NCBI GenBank assembly: GCA_965658275.1
Contig: CBFHRN010000024.1
Span: 1-27,040, forward strand
DNA from: Croceimicrobium sp965658275
Lineage (GTDB): Bacteria > Bacteroidota > Bacteroidia > Flavobacteriales > Schleiferiaceae
Direction of reading: 5' to 3'
DNA length: 27,040 nucleotides
The position numbers and the translations under genes are program-made. Below, one piece after another: positions 7,584-16,468 of the stretch; position 1 is the first letter of the stretch, and each line of letters begins with the position of its first letter. The notes beneath the pieces are model-generated. The model did not search any database. It was not told where the DNA came from and saw only the letters and a list, made by a program, of their open reading frames with translations.

Positions 7584-9692
7584 TTAGCCATTTTTAGACA
7601 TATCGAGGGCCACTCGATAGGCTTCCGAAAGGTATAAGTCTTTTCGTAAGGCTTTATGCCAATTTTCGTTTTTCTCGATATTCTCCTCGCTGGAATTAAT
7701 TTCTTCGAGATCCGCTTTGTTATTTTTAACGCTTAACTCTGCGCGACTCTTACGCATGCCTTTATACTTATCAGCTTCCGTCCGATAGGCATTTTGATTT
7801 GCATGAAACTTCTCCCACTGCAATGAGAACTTGGTGTCTTCACGCTCCTCTCTAATCCATTTGGCGTAATCCTCGATTAAACTGAATTTCTGATTACTAT
7901 CGATACGATATTTACTTTGCTTAATCACATCTTCGTAAGCTTGAACTCCCTTGGACCAGGCCTCGTATTTTGCCGACTCAATTTCATCATAGGGAAGGGC
8001 AAAATCCTGTTCCTTTTCACCGTAAGGAATAAACATATAATTATCTGGAAGCACGATATCCGACTGAACGCCTTTCAGTTGAGGGGTTCCTCCATTGATA
8101 CGATAGTATTTTTGGATGGTAAGCTTAAGTGCCCCTAATGGTTTCATATCACTGTATGCCATGCTAACCGCACGGTCCATATCTACCACATTTTGTACGG
8201 TACCTTTACCAAAAGTAGATTGAGAGCCGATTATAATTCCCCTTTGGTAATCTTGGATGGCCGCTGCGAATATCTCTGATGCTGAAGCGCTAAACTGATT
8301 TACCATTACTACCAAAGGACCATCATAAACTACCCCAGATTTACTGTCCGATAAAACTTTTGGCTTTCTCCCTGGGGCTTTCACCTGAACGACAGGACCT
8401 TTATCTATGAATAGACCGACAATGTCAATTACTCCTTGTAAGCTTCCCCCTCCATTATTTCGGAGATCTAGGACCACACTACTTACCCCTTCTGACTTCA
8501 GTTTTTCAAGCTCTTTTGCTACATCTTCGGCGCAATCACGGTTATCATCTCCATAGAAATTCACATAAAACTTAGGTAAACGTATATAGCCCACTTTGTT
8601 CTCTCCCTCGCCTAAAACACTAGATTTAGCAAAAGTAGACTCCAATTCAACTATATCGCGAGTAATAGGAATATCCATTTTGGAACCATCTAGCTTACGA
8701 ACTGTTAATTTTACTACAGTTCCCTTTGGTCCTCTGATGTGCTTTACGGCCTTTCGAACACTCATTCCGACCAAATCCACAACTTCACCGTCTTCCTGCT
8801 CTACGCGAATAATCTTGTCACCCACTTCTAGGTCGCCCTGCTTCCAGCAAGGGCTGCCGATCATAACTTTTGTAATCGTTACATAATCCCCTTTCTGTCC
8901 TAGTTGAGCGCCAATACCCTGTAATTGGCCGGTCATATTGATTTCAAAATCTTCCTTCCTTTCTGGTGGGAAATACTGTGTATGAGGGTCATAAATAGCT
9001 GTTATTGCGTTCAAATAAGTAGCCATCCAGTCAAATCGATCCATGTCATCTAAAGACTTAAACCAGTCGTCGTGGACCTCCATTTCTTTTTCCCTAGCCT
9101 TCGCCTCCATTTCGGCCAATGTTAACACTTCAGCATTCGTAGTATCGCTTTCCGCATCCAGTTGCATTTCATCCATGCGTAACAAAATGCGGTATTTTAG
9201 GTATTTCCGCCAACGATCTTTTAATTCTGATTGATCTTTGGCAAAGTCCAATTTCTCTTCATCGGTTTCGATAAACTCTTTTCGCTCTAGGTTAAAAGGC
9301 TGAGCCAAAATCTCTTTATAGTAGGTTTTACTTTCCTCATAACGTTTGATATAAACATCAAAAGCGGTATTAAAAAAGGAGAGCTGTGCATCCCGAATCT
9401 GATCATCAATATCCAATCGATGCTCTTCTAGTCGGGCTATATCCGTCTCTAAAAGAAACCGTTTATTGAAGTCAATATTCTCTAAAAAGGCCGAATATAC
9501 CTTAGCCGAGAAATCATCGTTTAGATCTTGCGGTGAAAAGTGATTGGTTCGTAGAATTTGATAAATCAAATTCATAACCAATTGATCTTTCTTCTCCTCT
9601 TTTGGAGTAGGGTTATAAAAAGCGAAGCCGAAGCCAATCGCCGCTAAAAGAATTACAAAACGAAATTTATTTACCATATGAATGAAAGCCAT
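7584..9692 (-). CDS. prc: Tail-specific (carboxy-terminal processing) protease, S41 family
   Basis: This is a periplasmic, probably membrane-anchored serine protease that degrades or trims proteins from the C-terminus. The 702 residues comprise an N-terminal hydrophobic anchor (about 10-25), a long helical N-terminal domain (about 35-230), a PDZ domain at about 255-335 (QLQGIGAQLG, GDKIIRVEQEDGE) and the S41 catalytic domain. By comparison with E. coli Prc the nucleophile is S470 within QFSASASE, the general base is K496 in TFGKGTVQ, and D481 matches the conserved Asp. LDLRNNGGGSL (408-418) is the substrate-edge motif. A charged C-terminal domain follows, as in Prc proteins of about 680-700 residues. 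The start could also be the ATG at 9677, which leaves the hydrophobic segment intact. It is cotranscribed with the OppC-like gene, 2 bases downstream. Confidence 0.93.
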   Translation of the reverse strand: MAFIHMVNKFRFVILLAAIGFGFAFYNPTPKEEKKDQLVMNLIYQILRTNHFSPQDLNDDFSAKVYSAFLENIDFNKRFLLETDIARLEEHRLDIDDQIRDAQLSFFNTAFDVYIKRYEESKTYYKEILAQPFNLERKEFIETDEEKLDFAKDQSELKDRWRKYLKYRILLRMDEMQLDAESDTTNAEVLTLAEMEAKAREKEMEVHDDWFKSLDDMDRFDWMATYLNAITAIYDPHTQYFPPERKEDFEINMTGQLQGIGAQLGQKGDYVTITKVMIGSPCWKQGDLEVGDKIIRVEQEDGEVVDLVGMSVRKAVKHIRGPKGTVVKLTVRKLDGSKMDIPITRDIVELESTFAKSSVLGEGENKVGYIRLPKFYVNFYGDDNRDCAEDVAKELEKLKSEGVSSVVLDLRNNGGGSLQGVIDIVGLFIDKGPVVQVKAPGRKPKVLSDSKSGVVYDGPLVVMVNQFSASASEIFAAAIQDYQRGIIIGSQSTFGKGTVQNVVDMDRAVSMAYSDMKPLGALKLTIQKYYRINGGTPQLKGVQSDIVLPDNYMFIPYGEKEQDFALPYDEIESAKYEAWSKGVQAYEDVIKQSKYRIDSNQKFSLIEDYAKWIREEREDTKFSLQWEKFHANQNAYRTEADKYKGMRKSRAELSVKNNKADLEEINSSEENIEKNENWHKALRKDLYLSEAYRVALDMSKNG

Positions 9693-9756
9693 TGATCTTT
9701 ATGCTTAAATCTGTGTTAAATAGCGCAAATAGTAAAATGATGATGGCCTTAGGCAA

Positions 9757-9764
9757 TACTTTTG
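9757..9764 (+). promoter_or_regulatory. Putative -7 box for the TonB receptor/DUF4249 operon
   Basis: TACTTTTG matches TAnnTTTG in the 157-base divergent region between prc and the receptor gene, 85 bases before its ATG. No convincing -33 TTTG was seen at 19-21 bases. No clean minus-strand box for prc was found; only a near match with one extra spacer base lies at 9726-9734. Confidence 0.4.
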
Positions 9765-9849
9765 CGCCAATAAAACTAACATGAATCTCCAGTAAAAATA
9801 AGTTCTTTTTAATAAGACTTGTTCGCACGAAAACTAATTTAAAGTTAAA

Positions 9850-12225
9850 ATGAAAAAAGCGCTGCTCGCCCTATTTCTTTTAGCAGCTTCCTATCTCAAA
9901 GGTCAAAACGACCAATACACCCTTAGTGGCTATATACGCGATGCTAAAAATGGTGAAGAATTAATTGGAGTTAACATTTATCTACCTCAATTGGAAAAAG
10001 GAAGTTCAACCAATGTATACGGTTATTATTCCATCAGTCTGCCGCCGGGCCGCTACCAAGTGCAAATCCAATATATAGGCTACGAAACACAGTCTAAAGA
10101 AATAGAATTGAGTAGTGACCTCAAGCTCAATTGGGAGCTCAAAGAATCCACTACTCAACTCCAGGAAGTAATCGTGAGTAGTGAAAAAATTGATCGCAAT
10201 GTAAGCAGCATTGAGATGAGCGTAGTTCAGGTGGATGTGAAGGACGTTAAGAAAATGCCCGCCTTATTAGGCGAAGTAGATATTATCCGAAGCCTCACCC
10301 TATTACCTGGCATTAGCACCGTTGGTGAAGCTTCTAATGGCTTCAATGTTAGAGGAGGAAATACCGATCAAAACTTAATTATCCTAGACGAAGCTCCCGT
10401 TTACAATAGCTCTCATCTTTTTGGCTTCTTTTCCATTTTCAATGCAGATGCTGTTAAGGACGTAAAGTTGTACAAAGGGGGCATCCCTGCTCGCTACGGA
10501 GGTCGATTAAGTTCGGTTGTTGATGTGCGGCAAAAAGATGGTAATAACCGAGAGTTTTCAGGAACAGGGGGACTCGGTTTATTATCGAGTCGTTTATTGT
10601 TGGAAGGACCTTTGCAAAAGGAAAAGTCCGCCTTTATGATTGCCGGACGCCGCTCCTATGCCGATATATTTTTGGGTTTAAGCCCCGATGAAACCATTTC
10701 TCAGAATACACTTTATTTCTACGACTTTAATGCTAAGCTGAACTACATCTTCAGTGACAAGGACCGGGTGTATTTATCCGGTTATTTTGGGAGAGACGTT
10801 TTTGAAATCAATGATTTGTTTGGATTTGAATGGGGCAATGCCACTGTAACCGGTCGTTGGAACCATTTATTTAGTGACAAGCTTTTTTCAAATCTCTCCT
10901 TGATTTTCAGTGATTACACTTATGCACTTGGAACACCTGAAGACGATGAGTTCAATTTTAGACTGCAGTCCACTATACAGGATTACCATTTAAAGAATCA
11001 GTACACCTATTATGCGGATGCTAACAGCGAGTTCGAGTTTGGCCTGGAAGCAATTTACTACCGTTTTAAGCCAGGGACTATAACTGGTGTTGTGGATCTC
11101 ACCCTTCAAAGGGAGTACGCCCTAGAGCCTTCTCTCTACTTTTCCCATGAATACAAATTCAGTCCTTTATTTAGTATTCAATATGGAGTGCGGTATTCGT
11201 CCTTTTACAATCTTGGACCTCAGACCAAAAACATCTATCAAAACCAAGAATTACCCGATCTTGACGAAGTCATTGAAAGGGTCGAGTACGGTCAAAATGA
11301 TATCATTAAAGCCTACAATGGCTTAGATGGCCTGGAGCCTCGTTTAGCGCTTAACTACCGATTAGATGATGAAAAAAGTTTGAAGGCTAGTTACAATCGT
11401 ACGCGCCAATATATTCATCTTATAAGTAATACTACGGCCCCTACTCCTGTTGACCTATACAGACCCGCAGGAATGCACATCAAGCCGGCTACCGTAAATC
11501 AAGTTGCACTCGGCTATTTCCAGAACTTCGCAGACAATGCCTACGAGTTTTCAATCGAATCTTATTACAAGGATTTCAGAAATATTGTGGATTACCGCAA
11601 TGGCGCCGACCTTATCTTTAATGAAGCCATCGAAACAGAAATCGTAAGCGGGATCGGTCGCTCTTATGGATTGGAACTCTACCTGAGAAAGCAAAGTGGG
11701 CGACTCTCAGGCTGGATAAGCTACACCCTTTCGAAAACGGAGTTAAAGGTTGAAAGTACAGACCCTAGTTTGGCAATTAATGCAGGAGAATGCTATGCCG
11801 CAAACTATGATAAACGCCACGACATTTCCGTGGTCCTAAGCTATCAACTCAGCAAAAATTGGGATCTAGGCATGAACTTTACTTACCAAAGCGGACGGCC
11901 CATCACGCCTCCGGAAGGGAAATTCCAATTCGAAGATTTTGTGGTTCCCATTTATAGAAATCGGAATTCGTACCGCATTCCAGACTACCATCGCTTGGAC
12001 TTATCAGCTAACTACAGCCCTGAAAAGAAAGAAGGAAAGAAATTCTACAGCTCCTGGTCATTTAGTTTGTACAATGTTTATGCACGCCGAAATGCCTATT
12101 CGATATACTTTGAACAAGCACCTAACAGCAACGGGTCTACCGTTCAAAATCTAAATACTCAAGCTCAGCAGCTTTCCATTTTTGGAACCATCATCCCTTC
12201 GGTAACCTGGAACTTTAATTTCTGA
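9850..12225 (+). CDS. TonB-dependent receptor with carboxypeptidase-regulatory-like domain
   Basis: This is a 791-residue outer-membrane active transporter. The parts are a signal peptide at 1-18 (cleavage near LKGQ), a carboxypeptidase-regulatory-like beta-sandwich at about 24-105 (LSGYIRDAKNGEELIGVNIY, GYYSISLPPGRYQVQIQYIGY), a plug domain at about 120-225 (VRGGNTDQNLIILDEAPVYN, VKLYKGGIPARYGGRLSSVV), and a C-terminal barrel ending in alternating aromatic strands (SVTWNFNF). There is no SusD partner; instead a DUF4249 lipoprotein follows after 2 bases. This receptor-DUF4249 pairing is a recurrent Bacteroidota arrangement of unknown substrate. Energy would come from a TonB such as the one at 101-865. 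The substrate cannot be predicted from sequence. Confidence 0.9.
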   Translation: MKKALLALFLLAASYLKGQNDQYTLSGYIRDAKNGEELIGVNIYLPQLEKGSSTNVYGYYSISLPPGRYQVQIQYIGYETQSKEIELSSDLKLNWELKESTTQLQEVIVSSEKIDRNVSSIEMSVVQVDVKDVKKMPALLGEVDIIRSLTLLPGISTVGEASNGFNVRGGNTDQNLIILDEAPVYNSSHLFGFFSIFNADAVKDVKLYKGGIPARYGGRLSSVVDVRQKDGNNREFSGTGGLGLLSSRLLLEGPLQKEKSAFMIAGRRSYADIFLGLSPDETISQNTLYFYDFNAKLNYIFSDKDRVYLSGYFGRDVFEINDLFGFEWGNATVTGRWNHLFSDKLFSNLSLIFSDYTYALGTPEDDEFNFRLQSTIQDYHLKNQYTYYADANSEFEFGLEAIYYRFKPGTITGVVDLTLQREYALEPSLYFSHEYKFSPLFSIQYGVRYSSFYNLGPQTKNIYQNQELPDLDEVIERVEYGQNDIIKAYNGLDGLEPRLALNYRLDDEKSLKASYNRTRQYIHLISNTTAPTPVDLYRPAGMHIKPATVNQVALGYFQNFADNAYEFSIESYYKDFRNIVDYRNGADLIFNEAIETEIVSGIGRSYGLELYLRKQSGRLSGWISYTLSKTELKVESTDPSLAINAGECYAANYDKRHDISVVLSYQLSKNWDLGMNFTYQSGRPITPPEGKFQFEDFVVPIYRNRNSYRIPDYHRLDLSANYSPEKKEGKKFYSSWSFSLYNVYARRNAYSIYFEQAPNSNGSTVQNLNTQAQQLSIFGTIIPSVTWNFNF

Positions 12226-12227
12226 TC

Positions 12228-13112
12228 ATGAAAAATCTTCCCTATATACTACTCGGCCTATTCTTGATCACCTTCACATCGTGCCGTGATGTCGTTGAAC
12301 TTGATGTTGAAGCGGCCGAACCAGAGTTGGTAGTCAACGGTATGTTGACTAATAATGCCGACGTTTACGTTGACCTTCAGAGCACGGCGCCCTACTTCGA
12401 CAACCAAGGGTTTAAGGCAATTTCAAATGCCAGGGTAAGCATCTTTGAAAACGGACAAGAAGTAGTGGTTCTGGATGAGTCAAATAGCCTCCCAGGACAT
12501 TATGAAGCCAATTTCCGAGCTAGCTTCAACAAACAATATCAATTGAGGGTTGAAGTTGTAGGCACAAATTATCCGGAAAAAATTCAGGGAGTCTGGTTAA
12601 CCAAATTAGACACCTTACGACCTGTTCCTCCGATTGACTCGATGAAGCAAGCTACCCTAAACCGCAGCACTACGCCTCAAGCCTTTTTTGAAGGGGAATA
12701 TGCCTTAATGTATTTTGGTGATTTTCCTGGCAAGGGAAATTACTACCGCATCAAGCGAAAGCTAAATGATTCCCTTTTTGCGCAAGAGAATATTATCATT
12801 AATGATGAAAATGTTGATGGTATTTACTTTGGGCAAGGACTCTTCCCTCCCATCGCTATATACGGCCCATTTGAAGAACCGGAAGATGGAAATGAACCAG
12901 ATAGTTTGACCGTTTTTATTCAATCTGTTTCCGCTGATTTTGAGGACTACCTCAATGTATTACAGAGTCAAGTTCAAACCGGCTCACCCTTCGACGCTCC
13001 GCCAGCAATGGTTGTTGGAAATATCCACAAAGAAGGAAATGAAAAAACATCCGCTTTCGGTTACTTCCAAACCGTGGGCGTTCGACATAATGGCCTGCGA
13101 TATACACCTTAA
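12228..13112 (+). CDS. DUF4249 family lipoprotein
   Basis: This is a 294-residue lipoprotein. Residues 1-18 form a signal with lipobox TFTSC, making C19 the lipidated residue. The ELDVEAAEPELVVNGMLTN stretch at the start of the mature protein and the GHYEANFRASFNKQYQLRV region are typical of DUF4249, a family predicted to be beta-sandwich proteins attached to the outer membrane. The gene begins 2 bases after the receptor stop, so the two are translationally coupled. By analogy to SusC/SusD, it may be the surface or periplasmic partner of the receptor; this is inference. The protein ends in RHNGLRYTP with no sorting domain. Confidence 0.87.
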   Translation: MKNLPYILLGLFLITFTSCRDVVELDVEAAEPELVVNGMLTNNADVYVDLQSTAPYFDNQGFKAISNARVSIFENGQEVVVLDESNSLPGHYEANFRASFNKQYQLRVEVVGTNYPEKIQGVWLTKLDTLRPVPPIDSMKQATLNRSTTPQAFFEGEYALMYFGDFPGKGNYYRIKRKLNDSLFAQENIIINDENVDGIYFGQGLFPPIAIYGPFEEPEDGNEPDSLTVFIQSVSADFEDYLNVLQSQVQTGSPFDAPPAMVVGNIHKEGNEKTSAFGYFQTVGVRHNGLRYTP

Positions 13113-13116
13113 ATTG

Positions 13117-13124
13117 TAGCTTTG
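13117..13124 (+). promoter_or_regulatory. Putative -7 box for the MscS-type channel gene
   Basis: TAGCTTTG matches TAnnTTTG. It lies five bases after the DUF4249 stop and 24 bases before the ATG at 13149, so the channel gene may have its own promoter. No -33 match was identified. Confidence 0.42.
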
Positions 13125-13148
13125 TTTTCTATCACTTAGAATTAGCAT

Positions 13149-14405
13149 ATGCAGATTAATCATTGGGCCAATGAATGGCTAAGTTCTTCAGGCTTAAGTG
13201 AAATTTGGGTTGATCGTATCACCTTTGGAATCGATTTGGCTTTGGTCTTGCTGCTCAGTCTAGTCGTCGATTTCATTGCAAGGAAATTGATCTTAAGGCT
13301 TGTCACTCGCTATGTTAAGCGCTCTAAGAACAACTACGATGATGTCCTTTTAGAAAAGCGCGTTTTCCGATCACTTTCGCACTTGGTGCCTGCTATCGTA
13401 GTATACTATGCTTTACCTGACTTATTTGAGAAGTCCGATCTATTGGTAGAGATTCTCCGGAAATTGGTTGTTACTTATGTGATAATCAATGTGATTAATG
13501 TCTGCCATAAATTCCTGAAAGCGCTTGAATATATCGGGCTTAATTCCAAACGTTTTGAAGGAAAGCCGCTAAGCAGCTACGTTCAGGTGGCCTTAATCAT
13601 CATTTATATTTCCGGAGGTGTTTTCATTTTATCCAATCTATTGGATAAGAGCGCAACGGCTATTCTAACCACCTTTGGAGCGGCCACAGCGGTAATATTA
13701 TTGATCTTTCGAGATACGATTTTAGGATTAGTTGCCAGTATCCAGATATCAGGTAATGATATGGTCCGTATTGGCGACTGGGTAAGTATGCCCAAATACG
13801 GAGCCGATGGCGATGTTACGGAAATTAACCTAACCACAGTAAAAGTTCGAAACTGGGACAAAACCATTTCCACGGTTCCCACCTATGCTTTTATCAGCGA
13901 TAGCTTTGTTAACTGGCGGGGAATGACCAACATGGGGGTTCGTCGGATTAAACGAAGTATAAATATTGACATCCATTCTATAAAGTTTGTAAACGAGGAA
14001 ATGCTCACTCGCTTTCGGAAATTTCAAAGAATAGAAAGCTTTGTGAATCAGCGTCAGGCGGAAATTGAAGAAGCGAACCGAACCTCTAAAGCGGACAAAA
14101 CCGAACTGATAAATGGTCGACAGATGACCAATATTGGGGTCTTTCGTCGATACATTGAAAACTATCTGATGGAGCATCCCAAAATTGCCTCTAATGAAGT
14201 TTTGATGGTTCGTCAATTACAGCCAACGGAAACAGGTATTCCCCTGGAAATTTACTGCTTCAGTAACGACATTGCTTGGATTAACTATGAAAGCATCCAA
14301 AGCGATATTATGGATCACTTACTGGCAGCGGTCGAAAACTTTGACCTTAAGGTATTCCAGAATCCTACGGGTGGAGATTTTCAGCGTATAATCCAAAAAG
14401 ACTAA
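13149..14405 (+). CDS. MscS-family mechanosensitive channel (YbdG-like)
   Basis: This is an inner-membrane small-conductance mechanosensitive channel that releases solutes during hypo-osmotic shock. The 418 residues include membrane segments near 25-45, 75-95, 102-120 and 145-165. The pore-lining helix follows at about 170-195 (TTFGAATAVILLIFRDTILG), and then the cytoplasmic MscS beta domain with GDWVSMPKYGADGDVTEI and VKVRNWDKTISTVPTYAFIS. The GADGDV and KVRNWDKTI motifs and the ISDSFVNWRGM stretch closely resemble the YbdG/MscM group, and the length also fits YbdG (about 415 residues). A charged insert near 300-320 is part of the C-terminal vestibule. The stop overlaps that of the convergent glycosyltransferase by 4 bases. 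Confidence 0.92.
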   Translation: MQINHWANEWLSSSGLSEIWVDRITFGIDLALVLLLSLVVDFIARKLILRLVTRYVKRSKNNYDDVLLEKRVFRSLSHLVPAIVVYYALPDLFEKSDLLVEILRKLVVTYVIINVINVCHKFLKALEYIGLNSKRFEGKPLSSYVQVALIIIYISGGVFILSNLLDKSATAILTTFGAATAVILLIFRDTILGLVASIQISGNDMVRIGDWVSMPKYGADGDVTEINLTTVKVRNWDKTISTVPTYAFISDSFVNWRGMTNMGVRRIKRSINIDIHSIKFVNEEMLTRFRKFQRIESFVNQRQAEIEEANRTSKADKTELINGRQMTNIGVFRRYIENYLMEHPKIASNEVLMVRQLQPTETGIPLEIYCFSNDIAWINYESIQSDIMDHLLAAVENFDLKVFQNPTGGDFQRIIQKD

Positions 14406-15511
14406 GCTTTCAGCCATCGCTGCTTTGGCGCAAAAGGAATCAACATAACCACAAGGCTGATGTAAAATGGGTAAGCAAGTGCTTTAAGAGGGTAGCCTTT
14501 CAATAGGTCTATCTCTCCTGTCCTCTGAGCATACGCTCTTAACAAATGGTAATCACCCCATGCTTTAAGAACCCAAAAAAACGCCAGAAAAAAAACGTTC
14601 ATCGAACCGGTCAAAGTAGCAAGGGTCCCAAAAATCAAATAGCCGTTTATAAAAGCAACAATCAGGGCTATAATCTTGGCTTTAGACGAGGGATAAGCCG
14701 GAGTCTTTGCACCCCAGCGTAGTCTTTGCTTTATAAAAGCTTTAAAACTAGTTGGTGCCATGGTGGTAGAAAATGCCATCGGATTATATGAAATAGCATT
14801 AGCATCGTCTTTTGCTAGAGCTTGCGCAAAAAAAGTGTCATCACCACTTTGCCAATTTTCTCCTATTCTCGAATACTTAAGAAATGAATTCTTTTGGTAA
14901 AGCATGCATGCCCCACTCGCCATAATGGGTGTATGATTGGCAGCACTAGCGAAAGTACTCAATTGCAATGCGAGGTGGTCCAAAGCCGCTAGTTCTGACC
15001 AAAAATTGGATACGGGTTTCATGCGAATAGCAGCAATCGTTAACTGCGTAGAATTGGTCCAAACTTTAGATAATTCATGGAATAAGTTGTCAGCTGGAAC
15101 TACATCTGCATCCAGTTGCAAAATATTCTGCTCGTTGATTTGCTCTAAAGCAAAGGCTATGGCTCCTTTCTTTCCGGGGTTTGCTTCATTCGAAATCAGT
15201 TTTATCGGATAAGACTCTGCTAGACCGCGCAAGGTTTCTGCATTGGAAGGATCGGAATAATCATCCACTATATAAACTGAAAGACCATGATCTATCTTGT
15301 CTAAACAATCTAACAATTGGGGAAGGACCGCTGTATCATTCTTATGAGGGATCAGAACCGCCAAGTCTTTGAGATCACCTTTAGATTCTAAGACCACTTG
15401 CCCATTTACATTATTAAGTCCGGTTTGTAGAAACCGCCACAGGTAGCCATAGGCCAAAAGAGCCAGGAAAAGCAAGACGAAATTGGCAATCATTAGAACA
15501 AAGTAAAGCAT
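14402..15511 (-). CDS. Family 2 glycosyltransferase with membrane segments
   Basis: This is a 369-residue membrane-associated GT-A glycosyltransferase. One membrane helix (about 2-24) precedes the catalytic domain. The nucleotide-binding edge is VYIVDDYSDPS (79-89, D83-D84), the metal-binding DxD is LQLDADVVPA (D134-A-D136), a GDD acid motif sits in WQSGDDTFFAQ, and QRLRWGAK is the Q-x-x-RW motif of processive-type GT2 enzymes. Two or three C-terminal membrane helices follow. It would use a nucleotide sugar to build a polysaccharide or glycolipid, but the sugar is not visible. An upstream in-frame ATG at 15544 would overlap ruvC by 20 bases, so the ATG at 15511 is preferred. It is an isolated gene, not part of a polysaccharide cluster here. 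Confidence 0.87.
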   Translation of the reverse strand: MLYFVLMIANFVLLFLALLAYGYLWRFLQTGLNNVNGQVVLESKGDLKDLAVLIPHKNDTAVLPQLLDCLDKIDHGLSVYIVDDYSDPSNAETLRGLAESYPIKLISNEANPGKKGAIAFALEQINEQNILQLDADVVPADNLFHELSKVWTNSTQLTIAAIRMKPVSNFWSELAALDHLALQLSTFASAANHTPIMASGACMLYQKNSFLKYSRIGENWQSGDDTFFAQALAKDDANAISYNPMAFSTTMAPTSFKAFIKQRLRWGAKTPAYPSSKAKIIALIVAFINGYLIFGTLATLTGSMNVFFLAFFWVLKAWGDYHLLRAYAQRTGEIDLLKGYPLKALAYPFYISLVVMLIPFAPKQRWLKA

Positions 15512-15519
15512 TAAATTTG
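15512..15519 (+). promoter_or_regulatory. Putative -7 box for ruvC (leaderless spacing)
   Basis: TAAATTTG matches TAnnTTTG and ends only five bases before the ruvC ATG at 15525. A start site about 5-7 bases past the box would fall at or next to the start codon, implying a leaderless or nearly leaderless mRNA. The box lies in the 13-base gap between the divergent glycosyltransferase and ruvC genes. Confidence 0.4.
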
Positions 15520-15524
15520 GTCCA

Positions 15525-16079
15525 ATGGCGAAAGAAAAAATCATCCTCGGTGTGGATCCTGGAACTCAAATTATGGGCTACGGCCTGATTGAAACTTCTG
15601 GGAAAAACTTCAAGCTCATCCATTTAGATAGTATAAAGTTTAAACCCGCAGATTCTCCAATTCTTCGATTAAAACAAATCTTTGAAAGTACACTGGATGT
15701 AATTGAAAACTACTTACCCGATGAAATGGCTGTTGAGGCCCCTTTCTTTGGTAAAAATGTCCAATCCATGTTAAAGCTGGGGCGAGCACAGGGTGTGATA
15801 ATGGCCGCTGCCCTTTTCAAAGATATTCCGGTGGAAGAATATTCGCCAAGAAAAATCAAACAGAGTATCACCGGTAAAGGGAGTGCTAGTAAAGAACAGG
15901 TTTATGCCATGCTCGAAAAAAGCTTTGGTCATAAAATTGAAACTAAATACCTAGATGCTTCGGATGGTTTGGCGGTAGCTCTGTGTCATCACTATCAAGA
16001 TAGTCATCCGCTTGGCTCCCTCGCTAAAACGAAATCCTGGGATAAATTTTTAAAGGATAACCCCGATCGCTTAGCTTAA
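15525..16079 (+). CDS. ruvC: Crossover junction endodeoxyribonuclease RuvC
   Basis: This is the Holliday junction resolvase that works with RuvAB in homologous recombination and repair. Its 184 residues match the usual RuvC length. The RNase H-like fold carries all four metal-binding acids: D11 in GVDPGT, E71 in AVEAPFF, and D144 and D147 in LDASDGLAVALCH. GRAQGVIM (86-93), YSPRKIKQSITGKGSASKEQ (106-125) and the GKG loop are family hallmarks. The gene stands alone, away from ruvA or ruvB. Its 3' end overlaps the HIT gene's 3' end by 9 bases, with no terminator between them. Confidence 0.96.
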   Translation: MAKEKIILGVDPGTQIMGYGLIETSGKNFKLIHLDSIKFKPADSPILRLKQIFESTLDVIENYLPDEMAVEAPFFGKNVQSMLKLGRAQGVIMAAALFKDIPVEEYSPRKIKQSITGKGSASKEQVYAMLEKSFGHKIETKYLDASDGLAVALCHHYQDSHPLGSLAKTKSWDKFLKDNPDRLA

Positions 16080-16466
16080 ATTAGCTCGAATTTTTGCCGC
16101 ATATTGCTCCATCTCTTCCTCACTAAATTTCAATTTAGGCCTGGAAAAATCGATATCGCTTACCTGATCTATAGGAATGAGATGAATATGAGCATGTGGC
16201 ACTTCAAGGCCTATAACAGCTAGGCCTACACGCTTGCAAGGAATAGCTTTCCCTACCGCATGGGCCACTTTTTTTGAAAAGGCCATCAAATCCTGGTAAT
16301 CCTCCTCTGGAAGATCAAAAAGGTAATCAACTTCCTTTTTGGGGACTACTAAAGTATGACCCGAGTGAAGTGGGAAAATATCCAGGAAAGCGCAGCTTTT
16401 CTCTGTCTCTCCTATTTTATAAGCCGGGATCTCGCCTGCAATAATTTTGGAAAAAATAGAAGCCAT
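16071..16466 (-). CDS. HIT family protein (Hint-like nucleotide hydrolase)
   Basis: This is a 131-residue histidine-triad protein. The fold starts ASIFSKIIAGEIPAYKI and includes AFLDIFPLHSGHTLVVPKKE, as in Hint proteins. The active-site triad is VPHAHIHLIP, with H91, H93 and H95. Hint-type enzymes hydrolyse AMP-lysine, AMP-amino acid or similar phosphoramidates; the physiological substrate is unknown. It begins 2 bases after the greA stop, so the two form an operon, a linkage seen in other Bacteroidota as far as I recall. The start ATG is well placed and conserved residues begin immediately. The end overlaps ruvC by 9 bases on the opposite strand. Confidence 0.95.
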   Translation of the reverse strand: MASIFSKIIAGEIPAYKIGETEKSCAFLDIFPLHSGHTLVVPKKEVDYLFDLPEEDYQDLMAFSKKVAHAVGKAIPCKRVGLAVIGLEVPHAHIHLIPIDQVSDIDFSRPKLKFSEEEMEQYAAKIRANLS

Positions 16467-16468
16467 GA

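Noticed and set aside
13604..14216. Antisense open frames opposite the MscS channel gene
   Set aside because: They mirror conserved channel codons and lack recognisable protein features or promoters.
15512..15544. Upstream ATG at 15544 for the glycosyltransferase
   Set aside because: It would overlap the start of divergent ruvC by 20 bases; the ATG at 15511 keeps the membrane helix and avoids overlap.
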